Assembly: GCF_001620365.2 (NCBI RefSeq)
Contig: NZ_LQMT02000011.1
Span: 89,264-153,263, forward strand
DNA length: 64,000 bases
Reading direction: 5' to 3'
Origin: Amycolatopsis keratiniphila subsp. keratiniphila
Lineage (GTDB): Bacteria > Actinomycetota > Actinomycetes > Mycobacteriales > Pseudonocardiaceae
Of this stretch, positions 26,359-34,021 are shown one piece after another. Position 1 is the first letter of the stretch; each line of letters starts with the position of its first letter. The notes under the pieces were generated by a model. The model was not told where the DNA came from. It was given only the letters and a program-made list of their open reading frames with translations, and did no database searches. Made by a program: the position numbers and the translations under genes.

Positions 26359-27048
26359 ATGACCAAGAGCGGCGGGGCGACTCGTACGGACGGCATCCAC
26401 CAGGCGTTGCGCGCCGACATCCTCGCGGGCAGGCTGGCGCCGGGCGGGCGGCTCAAGTTCCCGGACCTGGCCGACCGCTACAAGGTGAGCGTCGGCGCTA
26501 CCCGCGAGGCGCTGACGAGGCTGGTCGCCGAAGGGCTGGTGGTGGCCAGGCCGCGTCAGGGTTACTTGGTGCGGCCGCTGTCCCATCAGGATCTGGCCGA
26601 GCTGACGCAAGCGCGGGCGGAGATCGAAGCACTGGTACTGGGGCTCTCGGTGCGGGAAGGCGACACGCGCTGGGAGGCCGATGCCGTTGCCGCGCACCAC
26701 GTTCTGGAACGCACGCCTTACCGCGACCCGGCGGATTCGGGCCGCCTGTCCGAAGAGTGGTCGCAGGCACACGCGGCCTTCCACCACGCGCTGCTGACCG
26801 GGTGCGGGAACCAGCGGCTGCTCGACACGGCGCGGTCGTTGCGGCAGGAGGCCGAACTGTACCGGCAGTGGTCGGTGACTTTGGGCAACGAGCCCGGTCG
26901 CGACGTCGCCTCCGAACATCGAGCGCTGCTCGACGCCGTCCTCGCGCGCGACGCCGACCACGCGCAGAAACTGCTGCGCGACCACATCGCCCACACCGCC
27001 CGGCTGCTGATCAGCGGCGCACCGGATCAACCCGACCAGGCCGAGTGA
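26359..27048 (+). CDS. GntR-family transcriptional regulator (FCD subfamily)
   Basis: 229 aa from ATG 26359; an in-frame GTG at 26350 is less likely. The winged helix spans about 10-75 (IHQALRADILAGRLAPGGRL, YKVSVGATREALTRLVAEGL, RQGYLVRPLS). An all-helical FCD effector domain follows with metal-type His residues (HAAFHHALLTGC, SEHRALLDAVLARD, LLRDHIAHT). FCD regulators bind organic acids and usually repress adjacent catabolic genes, here the divergent amidohydrolase/dioxygenase operon. Confidence 0.92.
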   Translation: MTKSGGATRTDGIHQALRADILAGRLAPGGRLKFPDLADRYKVSVGATREALTRLVAEGLVVARPRQGYLVRPLSHQDLAELTQARAEIEALVLGLSVREGDTRWEADAVAAHHVLERTPYRDPADSGRLSEEWSQAHAAFHHALLTGCGNQRLLDTARSLRQEAELYRQWSVTLGNEPGRDVASEHRALLDAVLARDADHAQKLLRDHIAHTARLLISGAPDQPDQAE

Positions 27049-27096
27049 GTGGTACGCCTGATCGGTCTGACTCGTTGTCCGCAACATCTAGCGCGC

Positions 27097-27113
27097 GATA
27101 CCGATCGTTCTAT
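27097..27113. promoter_or_regulatory. TetR-type operator upstream of the TetR gene
   Basis: GATACCGATCGTTCTAT is a near-palindrome whose reverse strand reads ATAGAACGATCGGTATC. It lies 18 nt before the ATG of the TetR gene. The same sequence, TAGAACGWTCKGTCTT, occurs twice before the DUF308/reductase operon, linking the two transcripts. A further half-like GATCGGTCT lies near 27060. Confidence 0.75.
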
Positions 27114-27130
27114 CCGTTAAGCTTGGTGGA

Positions 27131-27721
27131 ATGGTGCGCAACGTTCGTGGTCGGGTATCCGAAGCGCGGTCAAGGCTGCTTGCGACGGCCACCCGGCTCT
27201 TCTACGCCGAGGGGCTGCACGCGGTGGGGATCGATCGGATCGTCGCGGAGGCCAATGTCACCAGGGCCACGCTGTATCGGCACTTCCCGAGCAAGGACGA
27301 TCTCGTCGTGGCGTACCTGCAGGGTGTCCACGCGATGGAGCGCGAAGGTTTCGACAAGGCGCTCGCCAGTGGTTTACCGGCAGACGCCACGCTGCGGGTT
27401 GTCGCGAAGTCGATCGCTGAGGGCATCCGGTCCGCCCAGTTCCGCGGATGCGCCTCGCTCAACGCGGTGGCCGAGTATCCGGACCCCGAGCATCCCGCTC
27501 ATCAGGCCGTGCTGGCCCACCGCGAATGGTTCCTTGGTGCCATCACCGCCTTGCTCGCGCAGGTCGGCGAACACCCGCCGGAACTCGCGGGACGGCACTT
27601 CGTGATGATGCGCGACGGCGCGATGGCCTCGGGGTGCCTGTCGGATCCGGCCGAGGTCTGCGACACGTTCCTCCAGGGAGTCGACGGGATTCTGCAACAC
27701 CGCATCGCTTCGTCGAAGTAG
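27131..27721 (+). CDS. TetR-family transcriptional regulator
   Basis: 196 aa. N-terminal HTH: LLATATRLFYAEGLHAVGID, IVAEANVTRATLYRHFPSKD. The C-terminal ligand-binding domain has a cysteine in RGCASLNAVAEY and ends VCDTFLQGVDGILQH. Its own promoter and the promoter of the DUF308/disulfide reductase operon at 28176 carry the same palindrome, so it probably represses both. The 28176 operon encodes a flavin disulfide reductase, so an electrophile or redox-active inducer is plausible. Confidence 0.92.
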   Translation: MVRNVRGRVSEARSRLLATATRLFYAEGLHAVGIDRIVAEANVTRATLYRHFPSKDDLVVAYLQGVHAMEREGFDKALASGLPADATLRVVAKSIAEGIRSAQFRGCASLNAVAEYPDPEHPAHQAVLAHREWFLGAITALLAQVGEHPPELAGRHFVMMRDGAMASGCLSDPAEVCDTFLQGVDGILQHRIASSK

Positions 27722-28080
27722 CGCCGACGGCACTATCGAGCCGCCCGCGATGTCATCGGACCGGACACCGTGCACACGGGCAAGAATGGCAAGCGATTCG
27801 CCCAGGTCTTACGAATCCAGGCCGACTGGGATGACGCGCCGGACGTTGTGAGCTCTCCTCGGTCCAGGCGGCGGTAGATGCATCCGGGAAGTTCCGCCGC
27901 CCTGGCCCACGGGACGGCGGTGTGTGCCCACCGCAAGCGAAGATCGAGCCATGCGGCGTGTTCGTCACTTCACCAAGGCGCAGCTCCGGTCGAAGCCTGA
28001 AGGGGACGTCGAGCGGGCGCTACAACGCTTCGGGCGGCCGGCTCAGGGGTCGCCATGTTCTCTGGCTGTAAGAATTTGGA
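27722..28080. other. 359-bp gap with no convincing gene
   Basis: No ORF with a credible start, ribosome site and family match. A stretch of about 43 codons from 27723 reads as plausible protein (VIGPDTVHTGKNGKRFAQVL) but lacks a start, and may be the tail of a lost gene. The right-hand end runs into the promoter region of the 28176 operon. Confidence 0.6.
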
Positions 28081-28143
28081 TAGAACGATCTGTCTTGACT
28101 GCGCGACCGGTACCCGCCACTCTGAGATAGAACGTTCGGTCTT
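28081..28143 (+). promoter_or_regulatory. Two tandem TetR-type operators before the DUF308/reductase operon
   Basis: TAGAACGATCTGTCTT at 28081-28096 and TAGAACGTTCGGTCTT at 28128-28143 are 47 nt apart in the same orientation, 33 to 80 nt before the ATG at 28176. Both match the operator upstream of the TetR gene at 27131. Placement around a likely promoter fits repression. Confidence 0.8.
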
Positions 28144-28175
28144 GCCGGGGAGCTTCCCCGCAGCTTGAAGGGATC

Positions 28176-28739
28176 ATGGTGACTACTGTCGACACGCCTG
28201 CCATTGGTGGGTTCGCTCCGGCGCTGCGCCGGCTGTATTTCGTGCGGTTCGCGTTCGCCATCGTGTGGGCGGTACTGGTCTTCGTGACGACCAAATCGGG
28301 CTTGGGCGCGGTGGGCGTCGTCCTGGTCGTCGTGTACCCGCTGTTCGACGTGGGCGCCGCCGTCGTGGACGCCCGGTCGGCGAAGGGCGCCGGCCCGGTC
28401 CGCGGGCTCTACGTGAACATGGCGATCAGCCTGCTCGCCACCATCGGCGTGGGCATCGCCGCCACGTCGGGTATCCCGGCGGTGCTACGGGTATGGGGTG
28501 CCTGGGCGATCGTGGCCGGTCTCGTCCAGCTGATCGTCGGCGTCGCCCGCCGCCGGATGGGCGGGCAGTGGCCGATGATCCTCAGCGGCGGCATCTCCGT
28601 GCTGGCCGGTGCCAACTTCGTCATCAGCGCCTCCGCGGCGGACCCGGCGCTGTCCGGGGTGGCCGGTTACGCCGTGCTCGGCGGCATCTTCTTCCTCGTC
28701 TCGGCGATCCGACTCAGCCGCGCCGCGAAGGGAAACTGA
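28176..28739 (+). CDS. DUF308/HdeD-like membrane protein
   Basis: 187 aa with about six predicted membrane helices in pairs (YFVRFAFAIVWAVLVFVT, VGVVLVVVYPLFDVGAAVV, YVNMAISLLATIGVGIAA, WAIVAGLVQLIVGVA). This matches the DUF308 helix-hairpin pattern of HdeD-like stress proteins. One nucleotide separates its stop from the GTG of the flavin disulfide reductase, so the pair is one operon, probably under the TetR regulator at 27131. Function unknown. Confidence 0.8.
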   Translation: MVTTVDTPAIGGFAPALRRLYFVRFAFAIVWAVLVFVTTKSGLGAVGVVLVVVYPLFDVGAAVVDARSAKGAGPVRGLYVNMAISLLATIGVGIAATSGIPAVLRVWGAWAIVAGLVQLIVGVARRRMGGQWPMILSGGISVLAGANFVISASAADPALSGVAGYAVLGGIFFLVSAIRLSRAAKGN

Positions 28740-28740
28740 C

Positions 28741-30174
28741 GTGACCGCCTACGACGTCCTCGTCATCGGGGCCGGGCCGGTCGGGGAGAACGTGGCCGAC
28801 CGAGTGGTGCGGGGTGGCCTGACCGCCGCGATCGTCGAGCGCGAACTCGTCGGTGGCGAGTGCTCCTACTGGGCCTGCATGCCGACCAAAGCGCTGTTGC
28901 GCAGTGGCGCGGTGCTGCGCGCGGCCCGCCAGGTGCCCGGCGCGCGGGAAGCGGTGACCGGCGAAATCGACGTGGCCGCCGTGCTCCGCCGTCGTGACGA
29001 TTTCGCGTCTCACTGGAACGACGAAGGCCAGGTATCTTGGCTCGACTCGGCAGGCGTCCCGCTGTTCCGCGGACACGGCCGGATCGGCGGCGACCGGGTC
29101 GTCGAGGTGACCGCGGCCGACGGCACCACCACGACGCTGACCGCGCGGCACGCGGTCGTCGTCGCCACCGGCAGTAGCGCACTGGTCCCGGACATCGAGG
29201 GGCTGCGTGACGCGAAGCCGTGGACGAGCCGCGAACTGGTCGCGGCGAGAGAGATCCCGGCCCGGCTCGCGATCATCGGCGGCGGCGTGGTGGCCACGGA
29301 AATGGCGACCGCGTTCAGCAGCCTGGGAACATCGGTGACCATGCTGGCCCGCGACGGCGTGCTGCACCTCAACGAGCCGTTCGCCGGCGAGCAGGTGACA
29401 GCCTCGTTGCGGGACAAGGGGGTGTCGGTCCGCATCGGTGCCGAAGCCGGATCTGTCCGGCGCGACGACGATGGCACGGTGTCCATCATCCTCACCGACG
29501 GCGAGCGGATAGAAGCCGACGAACTGCTCGTCGCGATCGGCCGGACCCCGAACACCGAAGACGTCGGCCTGGACAACCTCGGACTGAAGCCGGGCGCCTG
29601 GCTCGCCGTCGACAGCACGATGCGGGTCCTCGCCGAGGACGGCGCCACGCTCGGCGACGGCTGGCTCTACGCCGCCGGCGACGTCAACCGGCGTGTCCTG
29701 CTGACGCACCAGGGCAAGTACCAGGCACGCGCGGTGGGTGACGTGATCGTGGCCCGCGCGAAGGACGAGCCCGTGGACGACGCTCCCTGGGGCCGTCACG
29801 CGACGACCGCCGACGAACGCGCGGTCCCGCAGGTCGTTTTCACCGAACCGGAAATCGCGTCGGTCGGCCTCAGCGCCGCCGGCGCCGCGGCCGCCGGGCT
29901 GCGAATCCGGGTCGTCGACTACGACTTGGCCGCCACCGCCGGCGCCGCCCTGCACACGGACGGCTACCAGGGGCACGCGCGGATGGTCGTCGACGAGGAT
30001 CGCAAGGTGATCATCGGCTGCACCTTCGTCGGACCGGATGTCGCGGAGATGATCCACGCGGCGACCATCGCGGTCGCCGGCGAGGTGCCGCTGGACCGGC
30101 TCTGGCACGCCGTTCCGGCCTTTCCCACCGTCAGCGAGGTGTGGCTGCGGCTGCTCGAAGCCTACGGCCGCTGA
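28741..30174 (+). CDS. FAD-dependent pyridine nucleotide-disulfide oxidoreductase (mercuric reductase/Lpd-like)
   Basis: 477 aa, GTG start. The FAD motif is VLVIGAGPVGENVADRVVRG. The redox-active disulfide is GGECSYWACMPTK, with the CxxxxC spacing of the lipoamide dehydrogenase/mercuric reductase class but replacing the usual CLNVGC. The NAD(P)H site is LAIIGGGVVATEMATAFSSL, the second FAD contact GWLYAAGDVN, and the C-terminal dimer domain has HAVPAFPTVSE, a variant of the HxHPTxSE acid-base motif. Probably reduces a disulfide, quinone or electrophile; substrate unknown. Under the same operators as the TetR gene. Confidence 0.9.
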   Translation: MTAYDVLVIGAGPVGENVADRVVRGGLTAAIVERELVGGECSYWACMPTKALLRSGAVLRAARQVPGAREAVTGEIDVAAVLRRRDDFASHWNDEGQVSWLDSAGVPLFRGHGRIGGDRVVEVTAADGTTTTLTARHAVVVATGSSALVPDIEGLRDAKPWTSRELVAAREIPARLAIIGGGVVATEMATAFSSLGTSVTMLARDGVLHLNEPFAGEQVTASLRDKGVSVRIGAEAGSVRRDDDGTVSIILTDGERIEADELLVAIGRTPNTEDVGLDNLGLKPGAWLAVDSTMRVLAEDGATLGDGWLYAAGDVNRRVLLTHQGKYQARAVGDVIVARAKDEPVDDAPWGRHATTADERAVPQVVFTEPEIASVGLSAAGAAAAGLRIRVVDYDLAATAGAALHTDGYQGHARMVVDEDRKVIIGCTFVGPDVAEMIHAATIAVAGEVPLDRLWHAVPAFPTVSEVWLRLLEAYGR

Positions 30175-30188
30175 CCCACCCGGCCGAC

Positions 30189-30222
30189 GCCCCGGCCTCG
30201 CCGCGATCTGGCGAGCCGGGGC
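30189..30222. terminator. GC-rich hairpin between convergent genes
   Basis: Arms 30189-30202 (GCCCCGGCCTCGCC) and 30210-30222 pair over 13 bp with one bulged C around a 7-nt loop. It lies in the 80-nt gap between the convergent reductase and PucR genes, so it probably terminates both. No T-tract. Confidence 0.7.
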
Positions 30223-30254
30223 ACCGGCACCCGGTTCCGAGTTCACCGGTCGCG

Positions 30255-31460
30255 TCAAATGTCACCGAGGAGCCTCGCGGCCTTGATGCCGAGATGCAGG
30301 ACGAGGCGGCGTTCCCCGTCGCTCAGGTCGAAGCCGGTGAGCTCCTCGATGCGATGGAGCCGGTGGTAGATCGTCGCCCGGTGCACACCGAGACACTCGG
30401 CCACGGCACGGGAGTCGCCCGCGCGGTCGAGGAAGGTCTCCGCGGTGACGAGAAGCGCGGGATCGGCGTCGAGAAGCGCGGTGATCGCCTCCGCGACACC
30501 CATGCTGCGGAGTTGCTCGCGCGGTTGAGCGGCCAGCAACGCGTAGATGCCCAGCGCTTCGTGGCGGGCGACGGGCCGGAACCCGGGGATGACGTCGGCG
30601 ACCCGGATCGCGTCGAGAGCCTGCCGGTACGAGGTCGCGGCGTCGGCCAGCCGCGCCGCCGGACGGCCCACCCCGGCGACCACGGCCCGCCAGCGATCGG
30701 CACGCCCCAGCCCCCGCACAGCCGACGAGCACAGCTCCTCCGCGACCCGAGGAACCCGCTCGATCGCCCGCTGCGTCACGACCAGCAAACCGTGGCCCGG
30801 GCGAACCAGGACCATGCTCTCGCGGAACGACATCGCGTTCGATGCCGTACGAAGAGCCGCTCCGATTGCCAGACGATCACCCTCGTCGACCTCCTGACCG
30901 GCTACCGGCAACGGCGCGACGACGATGGCGACGACGCCGCCGCGCGCCGCGAAGAGGTTTGATTCGACGAGCCCGTCGGCAGCGAGGGTGCGAGCCACAC
31001 GGTCCTCCGACAGCAGATCCCGGAGGAACTCCCCGACGCGGGCGTCGTGCAGCTCGCCCAGAGCCCGCTCACGGAACAGCACCTCCGCGGCTTCGCCTGC
31101 CGCGACACCGGCGAGAGCGAGCCCGGCGTCGTCCACCTGCTCGTCGGCGTCGATGAGCCACAGGTAGCCGAACTGAACACCCTGGAACCGGATCGGGATC
31201 GCGACCCTCGGCAGCAGGTCGAGCTCCGCGGAAGCGGGAAGGCGTACCGGGCCGTCAGCGCGGGAGAGCCGAAAGCGCCGTAACCACGCGACCCCCTCCG
31301 GCGGAGCCTCACGGTTCAGGACCACCCGCGCTCGCATATCGTCGATCGGACCAGCCTGCGCACTGTAGGCGAGCAGCCGGAAATGGACGTCGTCGACCGC
31401 GACCGCCCGGCCCAGCTGCCGAGCCAGGGCGTCCACCACCCGCTGCAGGTCTTCGCTCAC
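30255..31460 (-). CDS. PucR/CdaR-family transcriptional regulator
   Basis: 401 aa, GTG start at 31460. An N-terminal sensor domain (PucR/GAF-like, about 1-140) precedes a GGDEF-like middle region, and a C-terminal PucR-type HTH ends the protein: TAETFLDRAGDSRAVAECLG, VHRATIYHRLHRIEELTGFD, LSDGERRLVLHLG. It lies 19 nt after RidA, so it is the last gene of the dipeptidase/oxidase operon. PucR-type regulators commonly activate amino-acid, purine or amine catabolism, which fits control of this operon. Confidence 0.9.
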   Translation of the reverse strand: MSEDLQRVVDALARQLGRAVAVDDVHFRLLAYSAQAGPIDDMRARVVLNREAPPEGVAWLRRFRLSRADGPVRLPASAELDLLPRVAIPIRFQGVQFGYLWLIDADEQVDDAGLALAGVAAGEAAEVLFRERALGELHDARVGEFLRDLLSEDRVARTLAADGLVESNLFAARGGVVAIVVAPLPVAGQEVDEGDRLAIGAALRTASNAMSFRESMVLVRPGHGLLVVTQRAIERVPRVAEELCSSAVRGLGRADRWRAVVAGVGRPAARLADAATSYRQALDAIRVADVIPGFRPVARHEALGIYALLAAQPREQLRSMGVAEAITALLDADPALLVTAETFLDRAGDSRAVAECLGVHRATIYHRLHRIEELTGFDLSDGERRLVLHLGIKAARLLGDI

Positions 31461-31479
31461 GAAACCTGAATGTAGCCGT

Positions 31480-31845
31480 TCAGGGAGCACCGTCGAGCCA
31501 TGCGACGACGTCCAGCTCGACACGAAAGGGTGGGACCAGCTGCGCGCCGATCGTCGTCCGGGCCGGGCGCATGTCGGGGAACTCCTCCGTCCAGACCTCG
31601 TTGTATCCGGGGAAGTCCGCGAGGTCAGCCAGGTAGGCGGTGACCTTGAGGATCTGGTCCGGTCGCGCGCCTGCCCCGGCCAATACTCGTCGGACGTTCG
31701 CGAAGGCCGCGCGGGCCTCGTCGTGGAACGCCCCGGTCACCGGCCGCCGGCTCTCGTCGACACCGACCTGGCCCGACAACAGCAGGAGATCGCCCTGCCG
31801 CCGGAAAGCCGGCGCGGGCGGCGGGGCGATCGCGTCTTCATTCAT
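31480..31845 (-). CDS. RidA-family enamine/imine deaminase
   Basis: 121 aa, the full length of a RidA/YjgF subunit. Family features are LLLLSGQVGVD near the N-terminus, FANVRRVLAGAGARPDQILK, and the C-terminal ARTTIGAQLVPPFRVELDVV with the substrate-binding Arg. RidA proteins form trimers that hydrolyse reactive enamines/imines to keto acids and ammonia. The ATG overlaps the stop of the FAD oxidase gene (ATGA), so it likely clears the imine that the oxidase makes. Confidence 0.93.
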   Translation of the reverse strand: MNEDAIAPPPAPAFRRQGDLLLLSGQVGVDESRRPVTGAFHDEARAAFANVRRVLAGAGARPDQILKVTAYLADLADFPGYNEVWTEEFPDMRPARTTIGAQLVPPFRVELDVVAWLDGAP

Positions 31846-33080
31846 CGAAGCCTCCGCAGCGGATCGAAAGGAGTCAACTCGGATGCGCCGGTACCGCACA
31901 TGATCTGCCTGGCCAGCAGCTTCCCGGTGACCGGTCCCAGCGTCACCCCCCACATGCCGTGACCACCCGCGACGTGGACGCCCGCGACCTTCGTCGCGCC
32001 GATCACCGGCAGGCCGTCGGGCGTCAGCGGCCTGGGCCCGACCCACGGTTCGCGAACATCTTCCCAGTCGGCACCATCGATCAGGGGGCGGATCGAGCGC
32101 AGGATGGCGTCCAGGCGGCGACCGTCGAACGGCGCGTCCCGGTCGGCGATCTCCATGGTGCCCGCGACTCGGACCCGGTCTCCGTACGGCGTCAGAGTCA
32201 CTCGGGCACCGGGCAAGTAGACCGGACCGGTGAGCGGTTCGGCTAGCCGGATGCTGCACGAATAACCGCGCCCGGCCTGCACCGGTACCCGCACACCCAG
32301 TCGGCGACCCAGCTCCGGCAACCACGCACCCGTCGCGAGCACGACGGCGTCGGCCCGGTGCGGCGGCCCCGCCCAGGTGTCCACCCGCGGCCCGCCCGGC
32401 CCGAATCCGATCGACCGCGCCTGGACGTCCGTGACGATCTCGCCACCCCGCTCGTGCACCGCCTCGGCGAGCGCGTCGAGGAACGCGCCCGGTGCGACGA
32501 ACCGCTGCCCCTCCAGATGCAGGACCCGCGCGACCTGGTCGGAGAACGGAGCCTCGTACCCCGCCGAGATCCGGTAGGACACCTCCTGCCCGGAGGCGCG
32601 GGCGTGGGCGAACTCGTGCTCGAACCCCGCGGTGTCTTGGCCGGCGGTGAACCCGATCCGAAAGGTCCGCTCGTGGACCTCCGCCGCGACACCGCCATTG
32701 GCCAGTTCGTCGAAAGCGCCGAGGCCTTCCATCGCCAGCGGCCCGAGCGCGGCCATCCCCCGCCGCCACCGAGACACTGTCGCGTTGCGGGCGAACCCGG
32801 CCAGGAACGCCACCTTCACCGCGGACGGCCGCCCGGTCACCGAGACCGGCGAGCCTGGGGTGAGCAGGCTTCGTACGCCCTCCCGCAGCAGTGCCGGCTC
32901 CGCCAGCGGCGACACCATGGCCGGAACGAGATAGCCGGCGTTGCCCCACGAGGCGCCCGCCCCGACCTCCGACCGCTCCAGAACGGTGACCTCCGCACCG
33001 TGCTCCTGCAGGAACCACGCACACGAGAGCCCGACGACGCCGGCACCTACGACCACAACGCGCCGAGGTTGTCCTTTCAC
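31842..33080 (-). CDS. DAO-family FAD-dependent amine/amino-acid oxidase (DadA/glycine-oxidase-like)
   Basis: 412 aa, GTG start overlapping the dipeptidase stop. The dinucleotide-binding motif is VVVVGAGVVGLSCAWFLQEH, and the DadA-like pattern continues as GASWGNAGYLVPAMVSPLAE. The C-terminus has WVGPRPLTPDGLPVIG and GGHGMWGVTLGPVTG. Relatives deaminate D-amino acids oxidatively. With the M19 dipeptidase upstream and RidA downstream, all overlapping, it fits a route from peptide to D-amino acid to keto acid. The specific amino acid is unknown. Confidence 0.9.
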   Translation of the reverse strand: MKGQPRRVVVVGAGVVGLSCAWFLQEHGAEVTVLERSEVGAGASWGNAGYLVPAMVSPLAEPALLREGVRSLLTPGSPVSVTGRPSAVKVAFLAGFARNATVSRWRRGMAALGPLAMEGLGAFDELANGGVAAEVHERTFRIGFTAGQDTAGFEHEFAHARASGQEVSYRISAGYEAPFSDQVARVLHLEGQRFVAPGAFLDALAEAVHERGGEIVTDVQARSIGFGPGGPRVDTWAGPPHRADAVVLATGAWLPELGRRLGVRVPVQAGRGYSCSIRLAEPLTGPVYLPGARVTLTPYGDRVRVAGTMEIADRDAPFDGRRLDAILRSIRPLIDGADWEDVREPWVGPRPLTPDGLPVIGATKVAGVHVAGGHGMWGVTLGPVTGKLLARQIMCGTGASELTPFDPLRRLR

Positions 33081-34021
33081 CGCCACACCTTCTCCGCCAC
33101 ACGCAGGAAATTCCCGCCCAGGATCCCGGCTACGGCCTCCGGCGCGTGGCCTCGGTCCAGCAGGGTCGCGGTGATGGCAGGTAGGCGCTCCGGCTCGATG
33201 AACTCCAGCCGATCCCACTGCGAATAGCTCGCCGGGAACAGCTCGGGATTCGCCGCCAGCTCGGCGTCGACCTGGTCGAAACAGAAATCCAACCCGAGGC
33301 CCACGTGTTCCCAGCCGATCAGCTCCACGGCGTGCTCGACGTGACGGACGAGCGCCTCGGTGCTCGCGTCGTTGGCCCCCAGGAACATCCCCACCCCGTT
33401 GATCCCGACGACCCCACCGGTCGCCGCGCAAGCGAGCATCTGGTCGTCCCGCACGTTGCGCGCGTCGTCGTATACCGCCCGCGCGGCCGTATGGGACACC
33501 ACCACCGGTGCCGCCGACGCCGCGAAGACGTCCATCGACGTCCGGTACGAGCAGTGCGCGGTGTCGACCACCATCCCCACCCGGTTCATCTCGGCCACCA
33601 CCTCCCGGCCGAACTCGGTCAGGCCGCCGTCGGTTTCGTCGTGACAGCCCGAGCCGGCGGCGTTGCGCTGGTTGTAGGTCAGCAGCATGGTGCGCACACC
33701 CAGGTCGTAGTAGGTCCGCACCAGGTCGACCCGCCCACCCAGCGGGTTGGTGTCTTCCAGGTCGAACGCGACAGCGAGCCGTCCGGTGGCCTTGGCCGCC
33801 CGCACGTCCTCTGCCGTGCGGGCGAGGACGTAGCGGTCGGGCCTGGCGAATAGCTTACGTCGGAACCCCGACAGCACCCGGATCGTGGCCGCGACGTCGT
33901 GCGGCGCGTAGCCGACGTTCACCGACACGAACGACGCCCCCGACTCGGCGTACCGCCAGAGCGCGTCGACATCGGCGTCCGGGTCGAGCGGAAGGCAGCA
34001 GTGCTGCTCCCACACCACCAT
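33077..34021 (-). CDS. M19 (renal/membrane-type) dipeptidase
   Basis: 314 aa with a TIM-barrel metal peptidase pattern: AVAFDLEDTNPLGG carrying the bridging acid, VVDTAHCSYRTSMD and VVSHTAARAVYDD with the His ligands, and HVGLGLDFCFDQ with the late Asp. The N-terminal ligand motif is WEQHCCLPL rather than HxD, a variant seen in one subgroup. M19 enzymes cleave dipeptides, commonly with a D-residue at the C-terminus. Coupled to both neighbours by overlaps: 1 nt upstream (TGATG) and 4 nt downstream. Confidence 0.9.
   Translation of the reverse strand: MVVWEQHCCLPLDPDADVDALWRYAESGASFVSVNVGYAPHDVAATIRVLSGFRRKLFARPDRYVLARTAEDVRAAKATGRLAVAFDLEDTNPLGGRVDLVRTYYDLGVRTMLLTYNQRNAAGSGCHDETDGGLTEFGREVVAEMNRVGMVVDTAHCSYRTSMDVFAASAAPVVVSHTAARAVYDDARNVRDDQMLACAATGGVVGINGVGMFLGANDASTEALVRHVEHAVELIGWEHVGLGLDFCFDQVDAELAANPELFPASYSQWDRLEFIEPERLPAITATLLDRGHAPEAVAGILGGNFLRVAEKVWR

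Noticed and set aside
27723..27860. Peptide-like stretch VIGPDTVHTGKNGKRFAQVL
   Set aside because: No start codon, too short and no family recognised; recorded only as possible gene debris.
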